Below, piece by piece: positions 41,706-51,242 of a stretch of 64,000 nucleotides of DNA. The translations under genes were made by a program, and so were the position numbers. The notes beneath the pieces were generated by a model. It had not been told where the DNA came from and ran no database searches. It saw only the letters and a list, made by a program, of their open reading frames with translations. Within the stretch, counting starts at the first letter, position 1. Each line of letters starts with the position of its first letter. Source of the DNA: Sphingobacterium sp. UGAL515B_05 (lineage in GTDB: Bacteria > Bacteroidota > Bacteroidia > Sphingobacteriales > Sphingobacteriaceae); assembly GCF_033097525.1 (NCBI RefSeq), contig NZ_CP109907.1, positions 372,001-436,000 on the forward strand. The letters are read 5' to 3'.

Positions 41706-42929
41706 ATGAATAGATTAGTTTTTTATGTCTTTTTTACAGCCTGCACTTTAGCAGGCTGTAAAAAGGCTACTCCCGAAAGCAGTATAGTAAAGCCTACAGA
41801 AAAAACAGATGATATCGCACTTGCTACGCTTGGTAAATTAGCTTTTTCCAATATCACGACTACAGGTGCTATGATTACAGGAAAAGTGCTAAACAAAGGT
41901 GGTGCACTTGTTACCAGTCGTGGCATCTGCTGGAACAAAGACCCGAATCCGACAATCGACAACAATCCGATGGAAGCAACTTCCAGTAAAGGTTCTGGTG
42001 AATTTACTGTGGCACTAACAGCCCTTGCCCCCTCACAAACCTATTACATTAGACCTTACGCCAAAAATAAGGGCGGAATTGCTTATGGCGAACAACAGGT
42101 ATTGACCACTGCCGATATCCAATCGGTTACATTCGGGACGAACCCCATCTTTATTGTAGGATCATCAATTGCTTACTACGATGTCAATATTATCAGCAGT
42201 GGTGGTGGCGCTGTGACTGAACGAGGGCTATGCTGGGGCCTACAGGAAAAACCGACGGTCACTGATCATAAGGTTATGAATGCTGCAACAGGCACGGGCA
42301 AATTTCGAATCGGCATGCTCAATCTTACCCCGAGTACAAATTATCATTTACGCGCTTATGCGATCAATGAAACAGGCGTAAGCTACGGACCCGACATTTC
42401 CTTCCATACAATCGCCAAGGGCAAAGTAACCTATACATTCAATAAAGTCGACAATCCAACAGCGCAACAACTTGCTGCATACCAACGATTGCAAGTGGCT
42501 CTGGACAGTGCGGTCTGGTATGCCAATAATTATACTTCGGCCACCAAACATGTTTACCTCAACTACGACCCCGGGGTTCCGACAGCCGACGCGAATAACG
42601 AGGGCTGGATGCGATTTGGTGCCAGCGAGGGCTACCAAAATATCCGTACCATGTTGCATGAGATGAACCATACCCTCGGTACCGGGACGACAAGCTGGTG
42701 GTCACAAGCGATTATCAATGGCAAATATAGTCTGGCAAATGCCAACAATATGTTAAAAATGATCAACTCGGACGAATCAGCCGTTATAAATGGCGATAGC
42801 ATGCACTGGTGGCCCTATGGTTTAAATCAAAATTCAGAAGTCAGTTCAAGCTGGGATTACGTATACAATTGCCTGATCATAGAAGCAATGCGGAAAGACG
42901 GCATGACCAGTCACAGTGGCGCTTACTAG
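41706..42929 (+). CDS. PUL lipoprotein with two FN3-like repeats and HExxH metallopeptidase-like domain
   Basis: 407 residues. Lipobox TLAGC near residue 18. Two repeats of ~90 residues (RGICWNKDPNPTIDN, LTALAPSQTYYIRPYAKNKG; RGLCWGLQEKPTV, LTPSTNYHLRAYAINE). The C-terminal ~170 residues contain RTMLHEMNHTLGTGTTSWW near 315: HExxHxxG is visible, but the third histidine of the metzincin HExxHxxGxxH motif is a threonine. It could be a glycan-binding or peptidase-like protein acting on glycoproteins. Last gene of the PUL 1 operon. Confidence 0.7.
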   Translation: MNRLVFYVFFTACTLAGCKKATPESSIVKPTEKTDDIALATLGKLAFSNITTTGAMITGKVLNKGGALVTSRGICWNKDPNPTIDNNPMEATSSKGSGEFTVALTALAPSQTYYIRPYAKNKGGIAYGEQQVLTTADIQSVTFGTNPIFIVGSSIAYYDVNIISSGGGAVTERGLCWGLQEKPTVTDHKVMNAATGTGKFRIGMLNLTPSTNYHLRAYAINETGVSYGPDISFHTIAKGKVTYTFNKVDNPTAQQLAAYQRLQVALDSAVWYANNYTSATKHVYLNYDPGVPTADANNEGWMRFGASEGYQNIRTMLHEMNHTLGTGTTSWWSQAIINGKYSLANANNMLKMINSDESAVINGDSMHWWPYGLNQNSEVSSSWDYVYNCLIIEAMRKDGMTSHSGAY

Positions 42930-42947
42930 CGGATAACTGAGCCACAA

Positions 42948-43004
42948 AAAAAGAGAAGAAAAACAGCAGTATGTTAAATAGCTACCGTTTTTCTTCTCTT
43001 TTGC
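42948..43004. terminator. Bidirectional terminator between PUL 1 operon and HTCS
   Basis: AAAAGAGAAGAAAAAC / GTTTTTCTTCTCTTTT, a long stem with a 22-base loop and A/T flanks, placed between convergent genes. Confidence 0.75.
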
Positions 43005-43024
43005 ATTTTAAGTGCCTCAGGTGA

Positions 43025-46000
43025 TTAACCGATACTAGTAGGTACGCTTCCCAGATGGCTGTAGCGCTTGCGGTATTCTGAGGGCGAACAACCAAAAATT
43101 TTGGAAAAATGCTGCCTAAAATGTTTGATATCTTTGAAACCAACTTGATAAGCGGTTTCATTAATGTTAGTCTTGTTTTCTATAAGTAATTGCGCAGCCC
43201 GACGCATCCGAATAGATCGGATAAATTCGTTGGCAGATTTGCCTGAGATAGATTTTATCCGCCTATACATATTGGAATGACTCATCCCGAGCTCTTCGGC
43301 AAGCATCTTTACCGTAAAATTTTCATTCAATAAGTGCTTTTCAACCACGGCTATTGCCCGTTGCAAAAAATCTTTAAAAGCTGCCGGAACTTTATGGTCT
43401 TTGGACTGCAAGGTAATTTCACTATAAAAATAGGTATGTAATCTATTTTTATTTTCAATTAGACTTTCTACACGTGCAACGAGTAGCTCCCTGTCAAAAG
43501 GTTTGACGATATAGTCATCTGCACCAACTTCTATGCCTTTTAATTTGACATCAAAAGACGCACTTGCTGTTAACAAGATAATAGGTATATGACTTAGCTT
43601 TATGCTGCTCTTCATCTGTTTGCAGAGATCAATTCCGGAAGTTCCGCTCATCATTACATCACTAATGACAATACTTGGTTCTAATTTCTCTAAAATGGCT
43701 GATGCCGTTTCAGCACTATTTGCTTTGACAACCTGATATTTGTCAGAAAAAATACGAGCAATATAATTTAGCATATCTTCACTGTCGTCGACGATCAATA
43801 TTTTCTCCTGCAAATCATTTTCATACAATTCATCAAGTGCCTGGCTTTTCACGGGATAAGTTGAAGCTGAAGGTTCGGGCTGCTCTCCGGCTACGGCACT
43901 ACGATATCCAGTCGCTGTTTGTTGTAATTCGACGCGGTCCACAACAGCTGATGAACTGGCCTGGGTAATCGGTAATGTAATTGAAAAAGTTGCTCCAGCA
44001 TGCGGATTTGCAAGATATTCCAATCTACCTTGATGTAGATTAATGAATTTTTTCACAAAAAACAGTCCGATTCCAAAACCATCAGCACTATGATTAAATA
44101 AACTAAAATTGCGTTTAAAAGGTTTAAAGATTTCTTCCGTTAGCTGAGTTGGATAGCCCTGTCCCGAATCAATGATATCACACCTTAGTTCCTGGTTTAT
44201 ACGACTCACTTTAATACAGACAGATCCGCCATTTATCGTATATTTAAGTGCATTTTGAAGTAGATTGATAAAACAAATCTCCAATTTTTCATAATCTGCA
44301 TTTAAGATTAGTCTTTCAATATCAGTCTCAAATGCGTAACTGATATTTCGAGAATTGGCCAATTGCCTAAAAGAATCAAATGTCTCCCGCAAAACCTGTA
44401 TGATATCAAATACTGTATAAGCAAGCTCATCAAAATTTCCATCGGATTTTCTAAACAAAAGAAGTTTATCTGCAAGATTTAACAATCGCTTGGAATGATT
44501 GTAAACAGACAGCAGTTCCTCTGACTCGCCCATATTTTTTTTTGATTTGTTGACAATGTCTTTGATGGGATTTACAATGAGTGTCAGTGGTGTCCTAATT
44601 TCATGGACGATATGGGTAAAAAATGTCAGCTTATCTTCGATTAACTCGTGCTCTTTTTCCCGTTCAAATTCGGCCGTCTTTAATTTAAAAAGCAATAGAT
44701 CCTTATTCTCCCGATACCTATTATAAAGATAGATGACCGCAACAAGCAGCAAAAGATACCCGATATATGCCCATATACTTCGATACCAAGGGGGTAAAAC
44801 TTCCACGTCAATAACACGTTCTGCTTGATTCCATTGGCCATTTGCGTTACTCGATCGGATATGCAATTTATACTTGCCTTCCCTGAGATTCGAATAATAA
44901 GCAGTCCGCTGTTTATTGACGTAATTCCAATCTTTATCCCAACCTTCTAAATAATAGGCGTAGTCGATCCTATCCGAAAAACTATAATCCAATGCTGCAA
45001 AAGAAAAGGATAAAATGGCCTTATCATACGGTATTTTTAAGCTTTGAACAGCGTTCAAAGAGATTTGCTTATACGCTTCACTTTGCCCATATGGCACATT
45101 ACCAATGCTCAATCGGGTCAATTTTAATGCGGGAAACCTGGTCTTAAAAAATATATCCTGCGGTCTGAATAAATTGAACCCACGGATACCACCAAAAATC
45201 AACAGATCGTCCCGTAATTTAATGGCAGCGTTGTAATTAAATTGATTGCTCTGGAGACCGTCTGACTGATAGAAGTTTTGAAATGTTTTTTTTTGTACAT
45301 CCATTTTGGAGAGTCCATCAAGTGAGGACATCCACATATTACCCTGTGCATCCTGTAAGCCATTCAACAACGTATTGCTAACAAGGCCATCCTTTTCGGT
45401 ATAGCGTCTATAGTTCATCGAGCTTAGATTCAGATGTAAAAGTCCACCACCCTCTGTGCCAAGCCAAAGAAAACCGCTTTCTGTTTGTTGGATAAAACGA
45501 ATTGGGCTTCCAATGTGATAGCTATTGTATTTCATCGTACGCAAGTCTAGTCGGAATAAGGCACTCCACGATCCCATCCACAAAACAGTATCCTTGTCTT
45601 CAAAAAAAGTTAACACATCGTTTATCGGCAAATTGAGGTGTTTAAACTGATCTGCGATGGTATCCAAGTAATAGACATTTCCACTGGCGAGTGTTGAAGC
45701 CCAAAGCGTACCCCTACTGTCTTTAAATAAACGCCATACAGCATTATTGACATATTGAGAATTAGGATAATAGCAGGTATAATGTTTTACCTGCCCAGTT
45801 TTGGGACTTAATTTGACGATTCCCATATCATAACTTCCAATCCACAACTGGTCATTTTGATGTTGGATTAATGAGGTTATAAAAGCGGGTTTAACATCCT
45901 TATGCGCTGAATAGGGATAATGGACCAAGCTACCTTTTGATATACTCCATTTGTATAATCCATCCCCATCAGTTCCGATCCATATATGATTTTGATCGGC

Positions 46001-47077
46001 TTGCTCGAACGATAAAATAAAGTCGGCAGTATTTACCTGTTGGCTATTGGGATTAATTTTAAATGTATGGAACCTTCTTTTTGCAGGATCCACAATATTA
46101 ACCCCACCTCTCAATGTACCGATCCATAGCCGGTCGTCCGCATCTTCCAGTACGGCAAAAACAGATCGACTGGTTAATTGCTGTTGGTCAAATCCGATAT
46201 CATATTCAAACGTTCGCGTCATGCTATTAAATTTCTGTATGCCGCTGCCGTCTGTACATATCCATAGCTTTTTGTCTTTTCCAAAATAAAGGTTAACGAC
46301 TGCTTTTCTATAGGTATCGTAATTATAGTTCGTAAAAGTGCCTGTTTTTATATGATAACAGATAATTTTTTGGTTGCTGGCAAACCAAATATCTCCTGTA
46401 GGTGCTACAGCCATCGTTGTCGACTGGAAATCAACTGTTTTTACGATTGAAAAAAGGTGTTTTTTGCTATCGTAATAAGCCAAACCAACATGGTCTATGA
46501 ATGCCCATACTCCCGCATCCACTGCTTTGCAAATAGCAGAAACACGATAATAGGGCAGCTGTTGGCCAGCGTAGTGTAAGGGTATCTTTTGGGCGACACT
46601 TCCCGTTTTTGTTTCTTCAATTTTAAATAGTCCTTCAGATCCACCATGTACAAACAATTGGCCGAGAATATCTTTCTCTATCTGATGAATCGGAAAATTT
46701 AGGGGCCTATTTCCTTTAGGTGAGGTCACCAAAACTTGCTCACACTGTGTGCGATTGGGATCTATCACTGCTAGTCCACCTTTGGTCGCAACATATAGTT
46801 GTGCCGAAGGACTTTCGGCGACAGCTGTCACCCGGTTGTCAGGCAATGTATTTTTAGACAATGGATCGTTTTTAAAAACTTTAAATTCGTACCCATCGTA
46901 ACGGTTCAAGCCATTTGATGTTCCAAACCACATAAATCCCTCCCCATCCTGAAAGATCGCAGTAACGAAATCATTGGAAAGCCCTTTATCAAGGCCTAAA
47001 TAGACGATAGACGACTGACACCATACGACATGAATAGGCCAAAATAATCCCAAAAGAATCAAGTAGAGATTTTTCAT
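43025..47077 (-). CDS. Hybrid two-component system regulator, HTCS (PUL 1)
   Basis: 1350 residues in one chain. Signal peptide 1-20; periplasmic sensor of beta-propeller repeats (repeated FMWFGTSNGLNRYDG-like and LWIGTDGDGLYKW-like units) to ~680; Y_Y_Y domain ~690-790; one membrane segment ~795-815. Then histidine kinase (HIVHEIRTPLTLI phospho-acceptor, NLLQNALKYTING, DGFGIGLFFVKK), receiver (ILIVDDSEDML, VISDVMMSGTSG) and AraC-type DNA-binding domain (NINETAYQVGFKDIKHFRQH). It senses glycans in the periplasm and activates the PUL. Confidence 0.95.
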   Translation of the reverse strand: MKNLYLILLGLFWPIHVVWCQSSIVYLGLDKGLSNDFVTAIFQDGEGFMWFGTSNGLNRYDGYEFKVFKNDPLSKNTLPDNRVTAVAESPSAQLYVATKGGLAVIDPNRTQCEQVLVTSPKGNRPLNFPIHQIEKDILGQLFVHGGSEGLFKIEETKTGSVAQKIPLHYAGQQLPYYRVSAICKAVDAGVWAFIDHVGLAYYDSKKHLFSIVKTVDFQSTTMAVAPTGDIWFASNQKIICYHIKTGTFTNYNYDTYRKAVVNLYFGKDKKLWICTDGSGIQKFNSMTRTFEYDIGFDQQQLTSRSVFAVLEDADDRLWIGTLRGGVNIVDPAKRRFHTFKINPNSQQVNTADFILSFEQADQNHIWIGTDGDGLYKWSISKGSLVHYPYSAHKDVKPAFITSLIQHQNDQLWIGSYDMGIVKLSPKTGQVKHYTCYYPNSQYVNNAVWRLFKDSRGTLWASTLASGNVYYLDTIADQFKHLNLPINDVLTFFEDKDTVLWMGSWSALFRLDLRTMKYNSYHIGSPIRFIQQTESGFLWLGTEGGGLLHLNLSSMNYRRYTEKDGLVSNTLLNGLQDAQGNMWMSSLDGLSKMDVQKKTFQNFYQSDGLQSNQFNYNAAIKLRDDLLIFGGIRGFNLFRPQDIFFKTRFPALKLTRLSIGNVPYGQSEAYKQISLNAVQSLKIPYDKAILSFSFAALDYSFSDRIDYAYYLEGWDKDWNYVNKQRTAYYSNLREGKYKLHIRSSNANGQWNQAERVIDVEVLPPWYRSIWAYIGYLLLLVAVIYLYNRYRENKDLLLFKLKTAEFEREKEHELIEDKLTFFTHIVHEIRTPLTLIVNPIKDIVNKSKKNMGESEELLSVYNHSKRLLNLADKLLLFRKSDGNFDELAYTVFDIIQVLRETFDSFRQLANSRNISYAFETDIERLILNADYEKLEICFINLLQNALKYTINGGSVCIKVSRINQELRCDIIDSGQGYPTQLTEEIFKPFKRNFSLFNHSADGFGIGLFFVKKFINLHQGRLEYLANPHAGATFSITLPITQASSSAVVDRVELQQTATGYRSAVAGEQPEPSASTYPVKSQALDELYENDLQEKILIVDDSEDMLNYIARIFSDKYQVVKANSAETASAILEKLEPSIVISDVMMSGTSGIDLCKQMKSSIKLSHIPIILLTASASFDVKLKGIEVGADDYIVKPFDRELLVARVESLIENKNRLHTYFYSEITLQSKDHKVPAAFKDFLQRAIAVVEKHLLNENFTVKMLAEELGMSHSNMYRRIKSISGKSANEFIRSIRMRRAAQLLIENKTNINETAYQVGFKDIKHFRQHFSKIFGCSPSEYRKRYSHLGSVPTSIG

Positions 47078-47623
47078 AAATAGTTTATAACTGTGTTTGT
47101 GACACTTAAATTACGAAAAGCCTCTTGATCAACAAACTGAAATGCAATATTTATTATCCAACGAAAGTATCCTTCCCGTGATTATTGCAGTTATTTGCTT
47201 TAGAAGTGTTATTACTACATTTCAGGGAGCATTAACCGAAGAGAATTTAATATCATAAATAGGTAAGCCAAAAGGAAAAAAAGTGTACATCAAACCGTTT
47301 ACTCCATGGAGACTACAAATGTATTTTCGGCGTATTATATAAAAATAATTTTATGCGGCAGAACTATGAGCTCTAAAATAACAGAATAGAAAAATTCGGC
47401 AAATGGATGGAACGACGAGGGGAAATCAGCGATCCATTGATTGCTATAGGCTGACAGCTGGTGTAAGTAAACTAAATATCAACCAAGTAAGCACGAATAT
47501 TAGTTCAACTCTAACGAATACGAATCGCTGAGCCCAGTCAAATTTCTTGTGATTATTTTAGTATTAGAGAATTAAAACATGTCCAAAAGGCATGCATTAT
47601 TTAACAAATAAAACTTAAAAACA
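47078..47623. other. Intergenic region
   Basis: 546 bp between divergent genes. A short R1-like relic (CGGCAAATGGATGGAACG) lies at ~47397-47425. No other ORF or repeat seen, and no promoter box could be fixed for either gene. Confidence 0.4.
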
Positions 47624-47965
47624 ATGAAAAAGTTCTTGATGAGTTTGGTAGCCGTAGCTGCGCTATCGACAGCGGCTTTTGCAGGAACTGACACAAAAGT
47701 ATCCAAAGAAAATGCAGAAGTAAAAACAAGTACTTCGGCAGTAGCCGAAAACACCAACAAAGTGGAAGTTGCCGAATCAACAAAAGAAAGCAATGCAAAG
47801 TTTCTAAGAAAGTGTGTTTACACGCTAACAGTCTACAATAGTAGTGGCGAAGTGATTGATACCTTCACTTCGCAAACCTATGTTGAAAATTCCTGTTCAG
47901 GCTTCTTCGACAACTGCAGAACGATTTACAGACATATGCTTGCCCATGGTGAATTGGGAATATAG
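47624..47965 (+). CDS. Small secreted cysteine-containing protein
   Basis: 113 residues. Signal peptide 1-20 (SLVAVAALSTAAFAG), a polar low-complexity linker rich in Glu, Lys, Ser and Thr (~22-60), then a compact end with three cysteines (RKCVYTLTVY, VENSCSGFFDNC) that could form one disulfide. No family recognised. A GGGGC/GCCCC terminator follows. Confidence 0.6.
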   Translation: MKKFLMSLVAVAALSTAAFAGTDTKVSKENAEVKTSTSAVAENTNKVEVAESTKESNAKFLRKCVYTLTVYNSSGEVIDTFTSQTYVENSCSGFFDNCRTIYRHMLAHGELGI

Positions 47966-48009
47966 TCTGCAAATTATATTTCATTCGAATTATAATTACA
48001 AAAATTTTA

Positions 48010-48032
48010 GTGGGGCTTAGGCCCCGCTTTGC
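48010..48032 (+). terminator. GC-rich terminator
   Basis: GTGGGGC-TTAG-GCCCCGC followed by TTT, 45 bp after the small secreted protein gene. Confidence 0.75.
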
Positions 48033-48504
48033 ATAATACCTAAATCATTTCCTACAAATTCAAAAGTTGCCCCGCATGAATATTGTTAAAGGTTCCAGCC
48101 AATTACATTGTTTTATTTTGCTTCATTGAGGACCAAAACGACTTCAAATCGGCTGTTGTTCTTACTATACACAATGGCTGCAAGCTACCTTTCTTTTATA
48201 AAGAAAGGATCAACATAAAAATTGGCGCCGTACAGTGAAAATCCAATAGTCTTTAAAAACATCGGATGATGAAACAAAAAAGAGGAAACGATAAGAAACA
48301 TAAAAATTACTATGCAGATAAACACTAAAACAAAGGGTTTGGTTGAACATCAGGCCCTTTTGACGTAAAAAAGCAACCAAGACTTAAGCCAGGATGACTA
48401 AAGCTCGAAGAACAGCGAAAACGAGCGTTAAAAAAAATACCGTACTAAGCAATAAAAATACTATTGCCATTGATTAACTTTAGTGAATATTAACAAATTC
48501 AAAA
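48033..48504. other. Intergenic region dominated by R2 copy E
   Basis: Apart from R2 copy E nothing is recognisable; the last ~100 bp form the leader of the following gene. Confidence 0.5.
48139..48368. repeat. Dispersed repeat R2, copy E
   Basis: Full-length but diverged. The hairpin is GGGTTTGGT / ATCAGGCCC, still able to pair using G:T pairs, while a one-base length change relative to copies A and B breaks the minus-strand reading frame. Base-pairing is conserved and coding is not. Confidence 0.7.
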
Positions 48505-49323
48505 ATGAATTACTATTTTACATTATTATTTTTAGTTGCTTTGCAGTACGTTAACGCACAGGAATCCTTTGTCTTTAAATACCTTCCTCAACCACAATTA
48601 AAGTACGAGACAACGGGTATATATCAAACCAAAGCAGCAGGCAAATTGGAGGGACTATTCCCCTTTACAATGAATCTGGAAGGAAATAATAAGGTCCAAT
48701 CGACCACCTCTACAGGTGCAGAAGTCAAGCAGATAATTCCCTATAAGACAGAAATACTTTTTGTAGAGACTAGCATGAAATTTAACGAGCAAATAACTCC
48801 TTTAAAGGCTCCGCTAAGTGGCTCTACGATATATGGCTATTACGATGAAAATGGCAAAACAAAGATTGATTCGATCGTAAACAACACGCTAGATTCCCTG
48901 GAAAAACAACATTTAAAAACCGAAATGGAACAGAATCAGTTTGAAGATAAAACGCCAAATAAACCAATGAAAGTTGGTGATTCCGTTGAAAAAACAGAAA
49001 CAGTGGCATTTCCAGTCTTAGGAGCAGATCAACAGGAATTTTTGGTAAAAACCAAATACACCCTACAAAAAATTGAAAATGGGACTGGCTATTTAGATGC
49101 TACGCAAACATTTCAATTAAAAAGTCCAAATGAGCAGATCGAAGTCCTACCCAACAGCAATGGTTCAGGAAAAGTCGAATTTAATATCAAACACACTTAC
49201 GTAAGCAAAAAAGTAACAAGCGCTAATCTGTACCTCAAAGTCAAACAGGATGGATATGTCATGTCCTGTATAATTTCGTCAAATAACTCTGATATCACAA
49301 CCGCCTCTTCACTGATACGATAG
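48505..49323 (+). CDS. Hypothetical secreted protein
   Basis: 272 residues. Signal peptide 1-18 (FTLLFLVALQYVNAQ). No recognised family. The protein is beta-rich with lysine-rich segments, e.g. LKYETTGIYQTKAAGKLEGL, KPMKVGDSVEKTETVAFPV and KVEFNIKHTYVSKKV, somewhat like outer-membrane-associated proteins of unknown function. Flanked by R2 copies on both sides. Confidence 0.6.
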   Translation: MNYYFTLLFLVALQYVNAQESFVFKYLPQPQLKYETTGIYQTKAAGKLEGLFPFTMNLEGNNKVQSTTSTGAEVKQIIPYKTEILFVETSMKFNEQITPLKAPLSGSTIYGYYDENGKTKIDSIVNNTLDSLEKQHLKTEMEQNQFEDKTPNKPMKVGDSVEKTETVAFPVLGADQQEFLVKTKYTLQKIENGTGYLDATQTFQLKSPNEQIEVLPNSNGSGKVEFNIKHTYVSKKVTSANLYLKVKQDGYVMSCIISSNNSDITTASSLIR

Positions 49324-49504
49324 GCGGTCTAAATCATCTTGCAAACTAGATCAAAGTTTAATCGCTATTGTTTTTGTCAATTCTATTGAAGGTATAAAAA
49401 GAATACATTACAGAAACCATAACTTGTTTCCTCAAATTTCAGCTACATATAGGCCAATAACTCGCGACTTAGCATATAAAAATTAGATAATAAACCTACA
49501 AAGA

Positions 49505-49592
49505 GGGCGCAAGGATCATAAAAATTACTGTACAAGTACACACTAAAACAAAGGGCCTGATCAATTATCAGGCCCTTTTGACATAAAAAAAC
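49505..49592. repeat. Dispersed repeat R2, partial copy F with strong hairpin
   Basis: Only the right half remains. The hairpin reads GGGCCTGAT / ATCAGGCCC with perfect Watson-Crick pairs (copies A and B have a G:T pair at the fourth position) and is followed by TTTT, so it can terminate the plus-strand gene upstream. Confidence 0.7.
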
Positions 49593-49632
49593 ATCCGATG
49601 ATTTCGCTTTTGATCGAGAGTCATCAAGAAAT

Positions 49633-51198
49633 TTATTGTACTTGTACTTTCAATAGTTTTAACCATCCAGAATCAGTTATATCGCCATTTACGGCAAGCC
49701 TTATTCCCGGCTGATTTTCATTTGTTGTATCTACGATGGCAACGGCCCAGGTATAGTTTCCGGCAGGTACATCAACATTAGCTTTCAACTCGTATGCGAC
49801 TGGATTATTCTTAAGCCAGGTGGAGGGCTCTCCTTTGTCATCAACAAATACTTTTTTCACTCTGTTTTCTTCATCCAGGAGTGCAAAAGCTACTTTATAT
49901 TTATAATTCCACTGGGGAATATTGTTCGGAAAATATCCCCAGCCCATGTTCCGCCAGCGGTGGTTAATTGTCGTTTCTGTCCCCGAATTGACTTTCTCCG
50001 GTAAATAAACACGATCGGGATATAAACGATAGCCACCTTCAGAAATAAAACGCTGGCATAAGGTAAAAGATTTGGTGAACCAGCTTTCAATTTCACCGAT
50101 ACGGAAATCCATCATGTTTACAGCAGCTTCCAAGGAGCTGTCAAATTCGCCCTGCCGAACATCTTCGGGATGGTTTTGCCTATATTTACCGCTTGGATCA
50201 GTCCAGTAACGATGTGTACCAGTCGTAATCCAACCACCTTCCATAATAATCGGACGTTTAAAATTCCAGACCTTGGCAAAATTCTTCTCCCAGCTTTGAT
50301 AATAATCGGTCATTCCAAAGGCATCCTGACGCAGGCTGTACCCTTTGTTGATCATCTTATTCAACAGCTTCTCTGAATTAGGATTGGGAGCTCCATTGCC
50401 CGCAGGGTCGCCAACTACGCGATGATAATTGATCAGCAAGGGCACTTTTGTAAAGTTTTTCGAATACACGTCCGAAATCCAATCAACGACTTCTTCTTTG
50501 ATCACCTCAATGTTTTGGCCGGATGGATTATTAGGATCTTCGTAAATGACACTATGCCCTTCACCCCACAAGCCTAGTCCGTAGGCATCGACAAAGGAGG
50601 TTTTATTTAAATCATTAAAATCCTTCGCCAACTCTTCGATCAGCTTGCTATAATATTTCCTAAAAACAGGATCTTGCAGCACAGGTGTTTTTCTATCCGG
50701 AAAAGAAGCATTGGCAACATAATACTTGGCGCCTGCATCGAACACAAACTGCGGCGTATTTGCCCCTTGATCGCGGCCATCGACCACGATACGAAAGGCG
50801 ATTGGCAATCCTTTATCTTGTGCCCCTTTGATCATTTTATAGATTGCCGTGCTGGGATCCCTCCAGGCATATACGCCATCTACAGGATTAAAAGTCCGCC
50901 AGCTGGTACGGATATAACAGGCAGATGCATAGTCAATTGCTTTGACCGTTTTACCTAAGTCAGGTACATAGAATTGGGTGTCCCAATAGGAAGGAGTCCC
51001 CGAAGCTGAAGCATACATAACCCAGCCGTTTAAAGGGTTACGAAACATGGAACTGCGGTTGTAGCTGGGTTTCACCAAGGTACCAGATAGTGCACTTTCA
51101 CTATCGGCACCATCTTTCTTACATGAAACTGCTAGAAAGCAAAGCATAACAGCAATTGCTTTGAGGCAGGCTTTTTTATAGTTTGTATTGTTTTTCAC
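49633..51198 (-). CDS. DUF4832 lipoprotein, possible glycoside-hydrolase-like TIM barrel (PUL 2)
   Basis: 521 residues from GTG 51198. Lipobox LAVSC near residue 26. The sequence has the DUF4874/DUF4832 layout: RNPLNGWVMYASASG, CYIRTSWRTFNPVDGVYAWR (substrate-side loop), IAFRIVVDG, DAYGLGLWGEGHSVI, and a C-terminal beta-sandwich with KVAFALLDEENRVKKVFVDD. These proteins look like TIM-barrel hydrolases, and the W-G-E-G segment may carry an acid, but activity is unproven. Last gene of the PUL 2 operon. Confidence 0.8.
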   Translation of the reverse strand: MKNNTNYKKACLKAIAVMLCFLAVSCKKDGADSESALSGTLVKPSYNRSSMFRNPLNGWVMYASASGTPSYWDTQFYVPDLGKTVKAIDYASACYIRTSWRTFNPVDGVYAWRDPSTAIYKMIKGAQDKGLPIAFRIVVDGRDQGANTPQFVFDAGAKYYVANASFPDRKTPVLQDPVFRKYYSKLIEELAKDFNDLNKTSFVDAYGLGLWGEGHSVIYEDPNNPSGQNIEVIKEEVVDWISDVYSKNFTKVPLLINYHRVVGDPAGNGAPNPNSEKLLNKMINKGYSLRQDAFGMTDYYQSWEKNFAKVWNFKRPIIMEGGWITTGTHRYWTDPSGKYRQNHPEDVRQGEFDSSLEAAVNMMDFRIGEIESWFTKSFTLCQRFISEGGYRLYPDRVYLPEKVNSGTETTINHRWRNMGWGYFPNNIPQWNYKYKVAFALLDEENRVKKVFVDDKGEPSTWLKNNPVAYELKANVDVPAGNYTWAVAIVDTTNENQPGIRLAVNGDITDSGWLKLLKVQVQ

Positions 51199-51242
51199 TT
51201 TCAGAAATGTTAAAGTTAATTTATGCGCTTTTATACGACGGC

